64,000 nt of DNA from Ecdyonurus torrentis (GCA_949318235.1 OX439134.1:27222173-27286172), one strand, 5' to 3'; numbered from the stretch's first letter, positions 50,957 to 63,146 are shown. Numbers and translations: made by a program. The notes: generated by a model from the sequence alone, not told the origin.

Positions 50957-51292
50957 TAACGGCATAAACCATTAGAAAACATAAGCATTTATATAACACA
51001 AAAAATTATGGGACTCACATTAATAACACTAGTTTATCTCAAAATCAAACTGCAGCGCCGTAAAGAATTAATCAGAATTTAAGATTTATGCAACCCGCAC
51101 AACATTTGCATACCTATTTTTACCTGTTTCTGACTTCAGTAACCGGAATCGTCACGCAAATAGCATAATTTACAGTATTTTCACGCTTTCTTGTGGGGCC
51201 ACATTTACAGTGTGATAAAAATTGTTACTATTTTTGGAGTTTAATCATTAAAAAGCACATGTCATGTTGTTTCATGTGGTCTAAGACTTTAA
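50957..51292 (+). mobile_element. MITE-A copy 16, left end eroded
   Basis: Left end starts at GGCATAAACCATTAG with its TTAA degraded (TGTAAC). Right end ATGTGGTCTAAGACTTTAA. Carries CTGACTTCAGTAACCGG in place of the intact CRE palindrome. Confidence 0.88.
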
Positions 51293-51922
51293 TATTTCAT
51301 AAAACATAATTTTCTCTGATAATTGGTGAATAATTATAAATAAAAACGTGCAAGATAGAAAAAACTGCATAAATGTTTTTGTAAAAAAAAAAAAAAAAAA
51401 AAAAAATCACAAGTACGTTATCATTATTTTTTTTTTTAAATGAGCTACAGTTTCTACATTTAATACAAATATAATTGTATGGTTAATGTTTAATAGTTTT
51501 GAAATAGTTTTTGCTAAATAAAATCATATAATATGCCAATCAATTGACAAGTAATTAAATTATCCCATTCTAACTAATGTTATTTCATGCCAATAATATT
51601 TTCATTAATATTCTCTTAGTTTATCTAAATTGTATTTTACAGCCCATATAATAGTTATTAACATTTCATTGATTTTATTGCTGTAATGATGATAAATTAG
51701 TATTTTATAAATCAATAAGTAATTAGTAAGTAATACAATTATGTATGCTAATTAAACATTTAAAACGTTCTACAGATAAATTAAGGGTGTAATGGAAAGT
51801 AAGTAAATTTGAATCAGTTTTTTTTTTATATAAATCTTGAGGAGAAAAATGTGTCATATTTTAACTCATTTAAATACCAAAGTTCCATATAACCATAATA
51901 TACAGTACAGTGTACAGTACAT
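51293..51922. other. AT-rich DNA with poly-A tract
   Basis: A tract of about 26 A near 51382-51406. No gene supported. Confidence 0.45.
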
Positions 51923-52308
51923 AATAAATAAATAAATAAATAAATAAACGAATGAACGAATGAATGAATGAATGAATGAATGAATGAATGAATGAATGAA
52001 TGAATGAATGAATGAATGAATGAATGAATGAATGAATGAATGAATGAATGAATGAATGAATGAATGAATGAATGAATGAATGAATGAATGAATGAACGAA
52101 CGAACGAACGAACGAACGAACGAACGAATGAATGAATGAATGAATGAATGAATGAATGAATGAATGAATGAATGAATGAATGAATGAATGAATGAATGAA
52201 TGAATGAATGAATGAATGAATGAATGAATGAATGAATGAATGAATGAATGAATGAATGAATGAATGAATGAATGAATGAATGAATGAATGAATGAATGAA
52301 TGAATGAA

Positions 52309-52379
<71 letters not shown>
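51923..52379. repeat. Composite tetranucleotide tract, second locus
   Basis: Order: short TAAA block, mixed CGAA/TGAA, about 137 bp of TGAA, about 34 bp of CGAA (52094-52127), about 180 bp of TGAA, then about 70 bp of TAAA. Same three units and same right-hand TAAA block as at 30883-31692, with a much shorter CGAA block inside TGAA. Confidence 0.97.
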
Positions 52380-52380
<1 letters not shown>

Positions 52381-52856
52381 CGTCTTTATTCAAAAAATGC
52401 ATAGATAGACAAAAATACCGTATGCGGCGTTCTAAATTGAAAAAAACAAATCTAAAACTTTTTGTAATTGAAATAAATAACTAAATTATACACATCGCAC
52501 CGCATATAAATTTGAAAATATTTCTCACTCTTAAAAAATATGATTATTTTTTTAATTTAAAATTATGATGAAAATTTTACTATAAATTATAGAAATTTAG
52601 ATCAGTTTTCATAAATGAGTTATAGTTTATGAAGACTCTTTTTGTATCTAATAAAAATTAAAATTGCATTTATCAGGCGGGGGAAGAAAAACACAAAATA
52701 TATTTTCATTTTTATACATAGCAAAAGATTAATAAAAAAAATGTTATCTTAAAATCATGTAGTTAATTACAACTAAATTTTACAAGTTTTGAACTTTATG
52801 CTTACGCGTAAAGCTATAAAAATACCTAAAGTTTAGAAAGGTGTTAAAAAAAAGCA
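52380..52856. other. AT-rich DNA, nothing recognised
   Basis: No exon or element supported. The sequence AATCGTCTTTATTCAAAAAA directly follows the TAAA block. Confidence 0.45.
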
Positions 52857-53198
52857 TTATAGCCATAGACCACATAAAACAACATGTGCTTTTTAATGAA
52901 TAAACACGAAATTGGATCTTTAAAACTGATGACAATTTTTACCAGAATGTTAATGAAGACCCACGAGAGAGCGTGAAAATACTGTTAAGTATTCAATTTG
53001 CGTGACTATTCAGTTTCTGACGTCAGAAACATGCAAAAATTAGTCAAAAATGTTGTGCGGGTTGCAAAAATCAAAATTTTCTGATCACTGCTACGGAGCT
53101 ACAGTTGGTTTTTGAGACAAACTAAAGTTATTTATGTAAGTTCCATCAAGTGTTTTGTGATATAAATACTTATGTTTTATTCTGGTCTATGGCTTTAA
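52857..53198 (-). mobile_element. MITE-A copy 17
   Basis: Left TTATAGCCATAGACCAC has one change in TTAA. The right end CTGGTCTATGGCTTTAA carries the GGC-type terminus instead of GGAATAG, so both ends match the CCATAG type. TGACGTCA near 53018. Confidence 0.93.
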
Positions 53199-53352
53199 GT
53201 ATAAACTTTTATCGTGCTTTGGTGTGTAATGTATTACGTCAACACATTTTTTTTAACTTGTTAGTTAAATTTCGCTCTACGATTTGATCACAAACAAATT
53301 TTGCTTTGTAATACCGGATTTTATTGATTGGAAACTTGGGTCACATATCATG

Positions 53353-53354
<2 letters not shown>

Positions 53355-53397
<43 letters not shown>
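53355..53397. repeat. (AG)n microsatellite
   Basis: About 21 AG units. Confidence 0.96.
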
Positions 53398-53399
<2 letters not shown>

Positions 53400-53519
53400 C
53401 ACTATCATAATAAAAATATTTGTTTAATTTAGTTATATATTTTATCATAATAAATAAAATATTGGTTTAATTTATTTATTTTACAATTAACTATAAAAAT
53501 TACAACATTATAGATAATA

Positions 53520-54240
53520 ATGAATAAATTTTATAAATATTTTATTAAGATACCGCAACTCATAACTATAAACTTTGTGTTCTATGATTCTAATTTTGTA
53601 AAATTTAAGATTTTGTTATTAACCCAGGCAATTTATTGTAATACAAAAAGCATTGGTCTTGTCAAATATGATTTACAATATCAATTTCAAATATTTTTCA
53701 GGAAAAATCAACAGATATCAAATATGCGTATAAATATGTACAAGTAAACTAGCAGATAAGCAAGAAAAATATTAATGAAATTTACAAAAGGCTTGATGGA
53801 TTTATGTTTTTTACGAGTTTGTCATTTTAAAAAAATTTGTGGTGATATACCATTTTTATCTTTTTCATATAATATTTGGAAATATCTTATCATTAAATAT
53901 ATAGTAATTTATACTATGGTATATAGCTGCATAAAATTCAGATCTTCTCTGCCTTTTGTTTTATTATTTTTGGTCAAACTACCACAGTTCCTTAATTTTA
54001 TTCATCTACCTTATTATTATTTTCTTTTGCTTTTGCTTTTGCTTTTTTTTTTTTTTTTTTTTAACATAATTAAAAATTTATTAAATATTATAAGAGTATT
54101 ACCTAATAATAATACTAATATGATGGTGATGATGACTTAAACTATTTAATGTAATATATTGTAATCCTTTATATGTATTTTTGTAATTAATATTCAATTG
54201 GTATTTGGTATTATGACCAATAAAGAAACTGAAACTTTTT
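53520..54240 (+). mobile_element. Decayed LINE 3' end (plus strand)
   Basis: A 121-codon frame from 53775 contains GDIPFLSFSYNIWKYLI, which resembles the C-terminal (F/Y)SxxxxxxWNxLP pattern at the end of non-LTR retrotransposon ORF2. The region closes with TATGACCAATAAAGAAACTGA, a LINE-like polyadenylation tail. Upstream frames are broken. No catalytic reverse transcriptase motif remains. Clade not determinable. Confidence 0.4.
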
Positions 54241-54906
54241 GAAATGTCAGTAATTTTTCATTAATATTATATACTATAAATATCATTAAATTTTGCAATC
54301 GTAAATAAAATTTTAAATCTGATCAATCTGTATCAATCTAAATCATTTTAGATAAAACAATGATAAAGCCATTATCAAGTGAAACAGCCAATATATTTTG
54401 ATATATTATTTGTGCAATATAAACACACGTCTATATCTACAGTATATACGATGCAATAAATCAATTCTATAAACTATGAAAGGAGTTACATTTTGCATGT
54501 ATAATGAATTATGTTATGGCTTAAGTGCTTTTTGCATGTTTTTATGCATTAATAATGAACTGTAATTTTTTTTATTTGCAGTCATATCTATACTATTGTA
54601 TTATTCAAATCTTGATTAATATCTAATGAATTTTTCTTTTGATGTTCATAAATTTTTTTATCCATTGAAATTTGAAAACGTTTTTTCCTTTTTTTTTTCT
54701 TTAAGTTTGAATATAATTTGTGGTCTGTTACCTGTTCTTTCATTCATTATGTATTCTCCTATTATTATCTATTTTTGCAATGAAATATTCTATTCTCTTT
54801 TAAATATTATATTATTCTGCATTAAATCATGATAATCATTAGTACGGTCACTGAGTTGCAACATAAATATTATCGTTACTTTTATTTTATTGCATCATAA
54901 AACCTC
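54241..54906. other. AT-rich DNA, nothing recognised
   Basis: A 68-codon Phe/Ile-rich frame at 54626-54832 looks composition-driven. Confidence 0.45.
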
Positions 54907-54974
54907 ATGTACAGTCTTGTTCGTATTGCAATGAATCAGATTGCATACAATTTTCATTTAAAACTATTACACAG

Positions 54975-55101
54975 TATGGTAATCGTACTAGTTATTGGCA
55001 TTCTTGCCGCAATTATCGGCAGTTGTGTTTGCTGCTTTTTTATAATACGTTCCACTAATTTGAGAGCTTTTGAAAATTTTAACACAAAAATTATTGCTTA
55101 A
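54975..55101 (+). CDS. Candidate terminal exon with membrane span
   Basis: Preceded by TATTACACAG, usable as an acceptor. The frame reads MVIVLVIGILAAIIGSCVCC, then FFIIRSTNLRAF, ending at TAA 55099-55101. A hydrophobic segment of about 24 residues with a CVCC cluster at its C-terminal edge followed by Arg is typical of a single-pass membrane protein. Base composition is more balanced than the flanks. The frame also extends back to 54907 without a stop. No partner exon was found, so this is tentative. Confidence 0.25.
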
Positions 55102-55662
55102 GAATCTCTTGTGTGCTAAAATTTTAAAGCTCTAAAATTATTGGAAGCTATTTAAAAAAAATACAGCTGCCAATAACTGCGGCCTGACGATAAGTATAGT
55201 ACAATTACCATACATGCAATACACGTTATTGCATACATATAGTGCAAATATTATTAAATCAATAAATATAAACGTTATTGCAAATTGCAAAATAGACAAT
55301 GGTGCAGTCAGTACAGAACAAAGACCATATCATCATCACTGAACCAACATTGGACAGCAGTAAAAGCACAATATATTAAGTATCTTTGAAAAATCATCAT
55401 AAAACATATTTAAATATAAATAAAAGTTTTATATTTTCATAACAATAGTTATTATTACAGTAATTATTACGTGTGAACTTGCAATACGTCTTCAGACAGT
55501 TTTTCCATGTGCCAATAAAATGAAAAATCCTAATTGTTAACGATTCTTAATATTATAAAGATGAGATATGATTTAAGATAAGATTTCTTTATTGAACCGC
55601 AGGCAGTTCATTTAGTAATAGATTGTTACTATTAGCAATGGTCTTGTTAAAAAATTATTATC
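55102..55662. other. AT-rich DNA with possible minus-strand LINE tail
   Basis: Positions 55570-55620 read on the minus strand as TTCAATAAAGAAATCTTATC, similar to a LINE 3' end, but no coding remnant was identified beside it. Confidence 0.3.
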
Positions 55663-55979
55663 TTAAAGGCGTAGAACACCTTGAACAAAAAAAGTTGCGT
55701 AATATCCTAACAAACCTGAAAATAAACGTTGATTTAGCCGGAGTCATTTATTTCTAATTTATTTTCCATTCACAAAATGACACTGGCGGTCACTGACGTC
55801 ACAGCTCACCCGGTTTACGCGCGCGTATAACAAGTGAGCTGTGACGTTAGTGACCACCAGTGGCATTTTGTGAATGGATAATAAATTAGAAATAAATGAC
55901 TCCGGCCAAATCAACGTTGATTTTCAGGTTTGTTAGGATATTACGCAACTTTTTTGTTCAAGGTGTTTTAAGCCTTTAA
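55663..55979. mobile_element. MITE-B copy 3
   Basis: TTAAAGGCGTAGAACACCTT at left, AAGGTGTTTTAAGCCTTTAA at right, about 317 bp, near-complete inverted arms, TGACGTCA near 55795 and centre TTTACGCGCGCGT. Confidence 0.93.
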
Positions 55980-56061
55980 CAGCATTTTTTTTAATATTTT
56001 AATTTACTTAAATAATTATACTTTATTTTAATGTTACAATTCCTAACTGTTTAATAAGATT

Positions 56062-56063
<2 letters not shown>

Positions 56064-56102
<39 letters not shown>

Positions 56103-56111
56103 CAGTATATT

Positions 56112-56143
<32 letters not shown>

Positions 56144-56146
56144 CTG
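56064..56146. repeat. Two (AT)n blocks in inverted context
   Basis: Two AT-repeat blocks, at about 56069-56095 and 56118-56143, flank ATACAGTATATTAAAT, with ACTGTATAT after the second block. Confidence 0.85.
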
Positions 56147-56694
56147 TATATAATTATAATTTGTATCTTGGCATTAAAAAGTCTTATGATGAAACAATTT
56201 TATTTATTTAACTAAACACTTAAAGTAAAGTGCATACAGTTTTAGAAATAAAATACTTTTTTTATATAATATGTTTCCAAAAAAGCATGAAAAGATGTAG
56301 AATTTATTTCGATTAGTCCAAGGATGCGTAAAACATTTGCGTCCACTTCTCGTCGCGTGTCTGCCCTTTGACCTTTTTAAACATGAATTTGAACTCTTAA
56401 TAAACTGGGAGGTCATAATAGATTATACAAAGCATAACGAGTGTGAATTTTTATATTTAAAAATACTAAATATTAGAAAACTTACTTTAATCGTATTTTT
56501 ATATTACTTAGCAAGTTTTATACTAATTTAAATTATTTTCTGTTTGCTTATTTATTATTTTTATTTAATTTAAAAGCAAAGCTTTTGATTTATGATAACT
56601 TAAAAGTAATATTAATTTAAATTAGTAAATATACGTTTTTTTTTTTTTTTTTATTATTTTTTTTTTTATTCTTTTAGTAAAAGTTTTAAAAACC
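56147..56694. other. AT-rich DNA, no supported gene
   Basis: Overlapping open frames on both strands (56204-56531) cover a slightly GC-richer patch at 56310-56420; they have no domain or splice support. T runs at 56637-56670. Confidence 0.4.
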
Positions 56695-56840
56695 ACGAAT
56701 CTGTGGGATGCGGGTTCAAATCCCAAAGTGATGAATGCTTGATTTTTAGTTGAGTTTTCCCTCTAGATGCTTTTCGATCGCTCTATTTTTTTATGGTTTA
56801 AATATAAACGTGTAAAAAAAAAAAAAAAAAAAAAAAAACT
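56695..56840 (+). mobile_element. Degenerate tRNA-derived SINE with poly-A
   Basis: A B-box-like GCGGGTTCAAATCCC at 56710-56724 is followed by TTGAGTTTTCCCTCTAGATG and an A run near 56815-56839. No A box remains. Confidence 0.4.
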
Positions 56841-56867
56841 ATGTTTTTAAATTAAAAAGCATTTATG

Positions 56868-57017
56868 GACAAAAATACGTAATTATGTTGATTCATTGAT
56901 TTCATAAAAATATATTTATAATAACTTAAAATTTCGCTATATTGCACAGCTTCTACATTATACATAATTATCATATGACATAAATGCAGCATAATCTTGT
57001 GTTTTTTTATTCGTGTG
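56868..57017. mobile_element. MITE-M copy 6, degenerate
   Basis: The interior words ATTATGTTGATTC, ATTGCACAGCTTCTACATTA and AATGCAGCATAATCTTGTG, and the right end TTTTTATTCGTGTGAA, resemble other MITE-M copies. The termini are eroded. Confidence 0.35.
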
Positions 57018-57172
57018 AAAAAGAAAAAAAATTGAATCGAAAGGAAAGATATTTTGGAAAGTCAATTAAGCTGGAGTCCATTGTTTAAATGAGAATCCAT
57101 ATTTTTGCAATAATTTTTTCTGCGCAATTTAAATCCAGTAAAAAAGATTTATAAACTTTAAATAATATTAAC

Positions 57173-57421
57173 TTAAAGGCACAGACCATTAGAAAACAAA
57201 AGCATTTATATCACAAAACACTTGACGGGTCTTACATAAATAACATTAAAACGCAACCGTAGCAGTGATCAGAAAATTTAGATTTATACAACCCACACAA
57301 CATTTTATAGTGTAATTTTGGCTAATTTTACATTCTAATTGTCATCAGTTTTGGAGATCCCATTTAGTGTTGAATTATTAAGAAGCACAAAAGTGTGGTT
57401 TCATGTGGTCTATGGCTTTAA
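57173..57421 (+). mobile_element. MITE-A copy 18, internally deleted
   Basis: TTAAAGGCACAGACCATTAG at left, ATGTGGTCTATGGCTTTAA at right, about 249 bp. The CRE palindrome and the CACGCTCTCTCGTGG block are missing. Confidence 0.9.
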
Positions 57422-58290
57422 GGTAGAACGTGACCGACTGGGACCGGAAATCGTTAAAAGAAGAACTATATTTTCAAATAATATTTTGGTCAATATTTAT
57501 TTCCTAAAACAGAAACACTAAAGTTTTCAAATAAAATCGAGTAAATTGAATTTTTTTTTCCATAAACAGTTTTCATAGTATTTTTAAAAAAGTTTCTAAT
57601 TTGACAAAAATTTGCCGCTAAAATTTGAATTTTCACATTTACATGTTATCTTTAAAGTGGAATAACTTAAATACTTAATCGTAGTTTCATGTGTTTTGCA
57701 TACATAAACTTTTAAGTACTATTTCATTTTTAATTCATATTAATTTTATATTTCCCGACCATCCAGTTTGTGAAATATCAAACGGTCAGCTACTACCTTA
57801 AAGAGCAAACAAAATAGAATGTATAATAAATAATATAATTTTGCTAATGTTACTTTTGTTGCTCTGAATTGTAATGTATATTATACAGAAGTAGCGAGCG
57901 TACACAAACTTTGACGATGATTTGATAAGTATTGGTATTTTCAATCAATAGTAATCAAACAACAACACAAAACGTCAACAATACAATGTTGGAGGAATTC
58001 ATTCATATAAAAATACATTAAAGAAGATGAGATTAAGAATAAGGAAGGAAATCATTTAAAAGAAATCAAATTTACATTAACTCAATTTTTTTAGTATTAA
58101 GTAAATCCGATAAATGAAAATAAATATTTTAAGTTTTTTTTTTTTTTTTTTATCAATAATAGAAAGTATCAAAAGTAACATGACACGTATTAAAGTTAAT
58201 GAATTTAAATTGACGTAACTGAAATATAACGATTGGTCTGTATTTTGAAATGCTAATTTTGGAATAAATACACTCTGGCTATCGTTGTGT
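57422..58290. other. AT-rich DNA, nothing recognised
   Basis: Slightly GC-richer at 57425-57460; no element or exon supported. T run at 58137-58151. Confidence 0.45.
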
Positions 58291-58645
58291 GTAAAGCCAT
58301 AGACCACACCACATAACACAGCATGTGCTTTTTAATGAATAAACATGAAATAACGAAATGGGATCTTCAAAAATGATAACAATTTTTACCAGAATGCTAA
58401 TGTAGCCCCACGAGAGAGCGTAAAAATACTGTAAAGTATACAATTTGTGTGCCTATTCATGTTTCTGTCGTCAGAAACATGCAAAAATTAATATAAAAAA
58501 AAATGTTGTGCGGATTGCATAAATTGAAATTTTCTGATCACTGCTACGGAGCAACAGTTAGGTTTTGAGACAAACTAAAGTTATTTATGTTATCAAGTTT
58601 TTTGTAAATTAATTGCTTATTTTTTCTTCTATTGTATTCCTTTAA
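58291..58645 (-). mobile_element. MITE-A copy 19
   Basis: Left GTAAAGCCATAGACCACACC has lost the first T of TTAA. Right end ATTGTATTCCTTTAA. Small internal duplications (ACACCACATAACAC, GAAATAACGAAAT) make it about 355 bp. The CRE core is changed to TCTGTCGTCAGAAACATG. Confidence 0.92.
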
Positions 58646-59221
58646 ATTTGATATTATATATTTTACGTTCCATTTCTGTATAAAACTTATAAGAAGTTAC
58701 TATATTTCAACAATTTTTTGTTATTGTTATTACTAAGTTAACGGTTGATTAAAGAAAAATGTCTTTTATTCAGTAGTTGTTATCAGATAGAGATATTCTT
58801 AATGAAAAATTAATTAAAAGCAAATGAACAATATAATTACTAAATTTGCAACAATAACAAAAAATAAAAAAAAATGCAAAAAAGTCGTGAACTCAATATT
58901 ATTTTAGCACTTTGGTACTATGGACCAAAAGGGGGAAAAAAAAAAAAAAAACAAAAAAAAAAAAACAAAAAAAAAAACAAAACAAAAAAAAACAGGTGAA
59001 TCGAAATTTTAAGGTTATGAAGTTCAATGTAGAAATGATTGTCAATACCATTTACACATACAAGTAAAACAAAAAAAGAAAACGACACTAATGTACAAAA
59101 ATTACACTTTGTATTTAAATTGTGTCATCATTCATATATTCATTAATTGGGTAATACTGCTTATTTAATAGGAAAACTTTTAGTTGTTGTTTTTTAAATG
59201 CTACTAAATTATTTTGTTTTC
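58646..59221. other. AT-rich DNA with A-rich, C-interrupted tract
   Basis: 58936-58993 is a run of A with single C interruptions, preceded by AAAAGGGGG. No gene supported. Confidence 0.5.
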
Positions 59222-59850
59222 TCATATTTATTTATTTATTTTTGTTACAATCAGTGGCATAAATGCGTGATCACGTCAAACTTAAACATACATCCTTATC
59301 AATAAAGTACATCAATATAATAAACGTACAACTTAAACTTATATACAGTAGTACAGCTAAAACATAGAAATAAACTATATCTAGGTATATAAACATTAAA
59401 ATAATAGAACATTGTATTATATTTATACACATACTATTTAGTCATCAAAACATTATTAATGTAAGAAATAAAAATAAAGTAAATTTAGTATTGTTATTAT
59501 AAGGTTAAGTGTTACAGAATAAAATAATAATATAATCATAATAGAATAAAAGAGAAATAATAATAATAAAGTAACACATTGAAATATTATGTAGTAATAA
59601 ATTGATTACAATCATGTTCTGTAATTTTAGAGTTGATGGGGAAAAAATCGCATACATCAAATGGCAATTTATTATAAATATTTAGATAACTACAGAAAGG
59701 ACCCTTATTATACATCCTAAATCTCTAAACGATAAAAATCATTGGAAGTGGTACAAAACATTACATCAGCATGTTGTAATAAAATAAATCCAAAACCTCA
59801 CAAGAGACTATATGTTAAGTAATATTGATAATGTACATAAATTACTCGTA
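59222..59850 (-). mobile_element. Decayed LINE 3' end (minus strand)
   Basis: On the minus strand 59724-59587 is a 45-codon frame containing RFRMYNKGPFCSYLNIYNKL, then PFDVCDFFPINSK, ending at TAA. This matches the general C-terminal layout of non-LTR retrotransposon ORF2 (basic, aromatic, then W/Y-N-x-LP). An in-frame TAG directly upstream shows decay. About 360 bp of 3' sequence follows, ending in an AAATAAATAAATAAAT tail at 59225-59242. No reverse transcriptase catalytic motif is present. Confidence 0.55.
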
Positions 59851-60031
59851 ATAATAATCTAATGTAAGAGATAAAAGCAATTCTCTTTGTGTTCTGTTTT
59901 AGTTCGTAATTTGAATTTTATGTTTTGTATAGTAAAGTGATTTTATCACTATGCTTTTGTTATACTTTACAACAATAACTAAATTACTATAGGTATTTGC
60001 ATATTATTTTATGTCAACCGTCTAATGGCAT

Positions 60032-60081
60032 TCTCTCTCTCTCTGTCTCTGTTTCTCTCTGTCTCTCTGTCTCTCTGTCTC

Positions 60082-60147
<66 letters not shown>
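60032..60147. repeat. (CT)n / (CTGT)n compound microsatellite
   Basis: CT and CTGT units alternate in blocks: CTGT-rich centre (60080-60115) with CT flanks. The Ser/Val/Leu frame across it is an artefact. Confidence 0.95.
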
Positions 60148-60150
<3 letters not shown>

Positions 60151-61221
60151 ACCTAAATTCATTCTACCGATGTTCATTTTATATATATTCAAGTTTTTTC
60201 TCGCAAAGAAATAATTTATTTTATATTAAGAAATTTTAATTAATTTAGTATCTTATATTTTTAATTAAAATACACATTATTTCTCTATTTTCATTTCTAC
60301 TACATGATGAATGTTTTATTTAATTTTAGGTAAGTAAATTGTGTTAAAAAAAAGACAAAAAAAAAAAGACAAAAGACAAAAAGTAGGCTATTGTTTTATT
60401 TAATAAAAAAATCAATTTTAATTAAAATTTTCAACATATTTGAAAGCCTTATGCTGCAAATAATTTATATTTGCAATATAGAGTAAAAATGTATACGATA
60501 TAGCCTATAAATGTTATAGGGTGTTATAGGGGAAAAAAATACTTATAATTACATGGGGTACTGTAAATAAATAAAACATTATTTTTTTATATATTTTAGG
60601 CATAATTTTAAAGTTATACTTGATTAAAATTATAAAATATTAGACACGTTATTAATATTATTATTTTAATCTGAAAAACTTATATATACAGTATGTATAT
60701 CATATGTAGTATTTCAAAAGTGAAGGAAAATTGAACATGTCGATAAATTTCACTACATATGAAATCAATATTATGAGAATACCCTGAAGCAATAATGATT
60801 AAAATTCTTACCATTTTGAAAACATTTTTAACATACAATTTTCCTATTATCAAAAACGAAGGGAAGTTTAAAATATAGCACTAAAATTATGTAAATTTAG
60901 AATGCTTTTAAGGATCGTCATATCATGCAAAGCTTTCAACTTGCGTACACATTTCAAATTACATACCTTATGCATTAAAATTAATATGATTTATTTGTTA
61001 GCATAATATTATACAACATTATGATAAAGTGTTATATATTATATTTACGCAAAAATAAATTTACTTCTCATTTACATTATGAAAAGGTAACAAAATTTAA
61101 AGATATTTTGAACAATTTTAAAGCAATACCCAAGTAACAGGGCAAATGCATACATATGAAATACTGTATAATGGATATCTTTTTCAAAAGTCCTCATATA
61201 GAATAATACATTTCTTATGAT
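60148..61221. other. AT-rich DNA, nothing recognised
   Basis: Contains AAAGACA repeats near 60351-60380. No exon or element supported. Confidence 0.45.
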
Positions 61222-61436
61222 TAGAGACCGGATTTTTAGGTGAAAATGGCAGATATGCCTGCAAAAATAGTAGTAACTGCATCACAGCCTACTGTGAGTT
61301 TACATAAATATTATTTCTAAACTTCTAGCAGAGAAGTACCAATTTTTTATAAACATACAGTAGATTGTGAAGCAAAAAACCTAACTATGAGACTTGCAGG
61401 CTGAATTGTAATTTTCACCATAAAATCCGGTCACTA
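61222..61436. mobile_element. MITE-K, hAT-like, 215 bp
   Basis: Terminal inverted repeats TAGAGACCGGATTTTTAGGT and the inverse of TAGTGACCGGATTTTATGGT. Flanked by CTTATGAT and CTTATAAT, an 8-bp duplication with one difference. An 8-bp target and a YARNG-type start fit the hAT superfamily. Non-coding. Confidence 0.7.
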
Positions 61437-62306
61437 CTTATAATTACGTTTTTTAATTACTATTTAAATAAATATTTTTAGCATATTGTTCTATTAGTTT
61501 GCACAGATACTAGTCCAAAAAAACTTAACATATTTATGTGTTATGTAACTTTGTGAGGCAAAATAATTATACCTACTTAGAACAATGCTTTCTAACTAAT
61601 TGCTGGCAAAGTTAAAACAAATAAATAAGTATATGAATGCAATGTAAAGTTTAAATCCACGTCTTTTCCCCACTAATGTTGGTCTTGTAAATCTCTTATT
61701 CAATATTTAGTACAAATGAATTATTTTTCAAGCATACTTATTCTAGAGCATTTAAAATAAATCCTCATTAGACGTCACACATAGGAAATGAAAAAATAAT
61801 CTTTATAGTTATTTTTTGTTTTTCATAATATTATGAGCATGTTTAATTATTCTGGTATATGATGTATAAATATATTGTCTGAAAGCTGTTCAAATATTGG
61901 ATTTCCAGGAAAGTTTTCATTATTAATTTATACGAATGTTTTAATTATAATATATAAATATCAAATATAACAAAGAATAAATAATTCATTGATCAAGTGA
62001 GAATATTATTATAAAGGTATGACTTATTTGTTCAGAGTAACGTTATGTATTTTGTTTCGTACTGTACCATTTAATGTACATTCACTCTATTGCACACACA
62101 ATTGTGTTAATATTTATATTACTATTAAAAAACTCGCACTAAAATTTCTATTTTCTTCATATAAAATATAAACTTAAAATATATCATAGCATCTTGTTTA
62201 CTAGATATATATGAGTAGTTATTTACTCAATATTTTGTATTTTGTGTACAAAAAGTTACACTCAGAAAAAAAAATATATGTACTGTAGAAAGAGAGTACC
62301 TACAAA
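61437..62306. other. AT-rich DNA, nothing recognised
   Basis: A possible MITE-M left end (CACTCAGAAAAAAAAATATA) at 62261 just before MITE-F copy 2. Confidence 0.4.
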
Positions 62307-62751
62307 TGAGGAAGGTGCATTGAAATTTTTTTGTTGAGATTATGATATTTTTGGAAAGAGCTTAAAAAATTTTGAGGCTATAGATTTTCTTATGACGATT
62401 GAAGCATGTGAAATATTTTTAATTAATTTTTGAAAATCGGCCTAGAAAGCCTGTGACGTCATCAGTCCACTTTTTCTCGGCAAATACTAATCTTTTGAGG
62501 TTCAATAACCACTTTAATAAAATCAGCTCGTCCTCAGGATTTCAAAAAACTGGCTACCGAAACTTCTACGGTCAAAACTTTTCAAAATAAATGCCCGATT
62601 GATAACGTCACAGGCTTTTTAGGTCGATTTTCAAAAATTAATTAAAAATTCTTCCCATGCTCCAATCGTTCTAAGAAAAAATAGCGCCTCAAAATTTGTT
62701 AACGTTCTTTTCATTCTTTTCAAAAATGTAATAAAAAGTGGGGGTTCCTCA
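62307..62751. mobile_element. MITE-F copy 2, foldback element
   Basis: TGAGGAAGGTGCATTGAAAT at left, AAAAGTGGGGGTTCCTCA at right, about 445 bp, inverted relative to copy 1 at 24472. TGACGTCA near 62455; the partner arm has decayed to TAACGTCACAGG. Confidence 0.78.
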
Positions 62752-63095
62752 TTGCTTTGATTGTGCGCCAAAGCACGAATGTATTTTCACTAAACATTCC
62801 AACTTTTTGATTCTAGTACTGGTGTAAGTATGATAATTACGGGTGTTATATGGGTACTATACTATGCCATGCCCCTAAACATTAGAGTATTCTCACTATC
62901 TATCCGATCTCCACTAGTATAGAAAATACCCATGCACTAATACAGAATAAGTATTGTATATTTTTAATCTTTAGTATCGGATATTGTTGATAATTTTATG
63001 TTAATTCTCTATGCATTATAGAGTTTGATGTATCAACATAAATGATTAGCAACCATGCATGAAATGTTTGATGAATACTTACTATCTAGTCTTTG

Positions 63096-63099
<4 letters not shown>
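62752..63099. other. Slightly GC-richer DNA, nothing recognised
   Basis: Contains GGGTACTATACTATGCC and TAGTATAGAAAATACCC in loosely inverted arrangement; not called. Confidence 0.4.

Positions 63100-63144
<45 letters not shown>
63100..63144. repeat. (CT)n microsatellite
   Basis: About 22 CT units. Confidence 0.96.

Positions 63145-63146
<2 letters not shown>

Noticed and set aside
51866..52402. 178-codon SFIH-repeat frame
   Set aside because: Same artefact over the second tetranucleotide tract.
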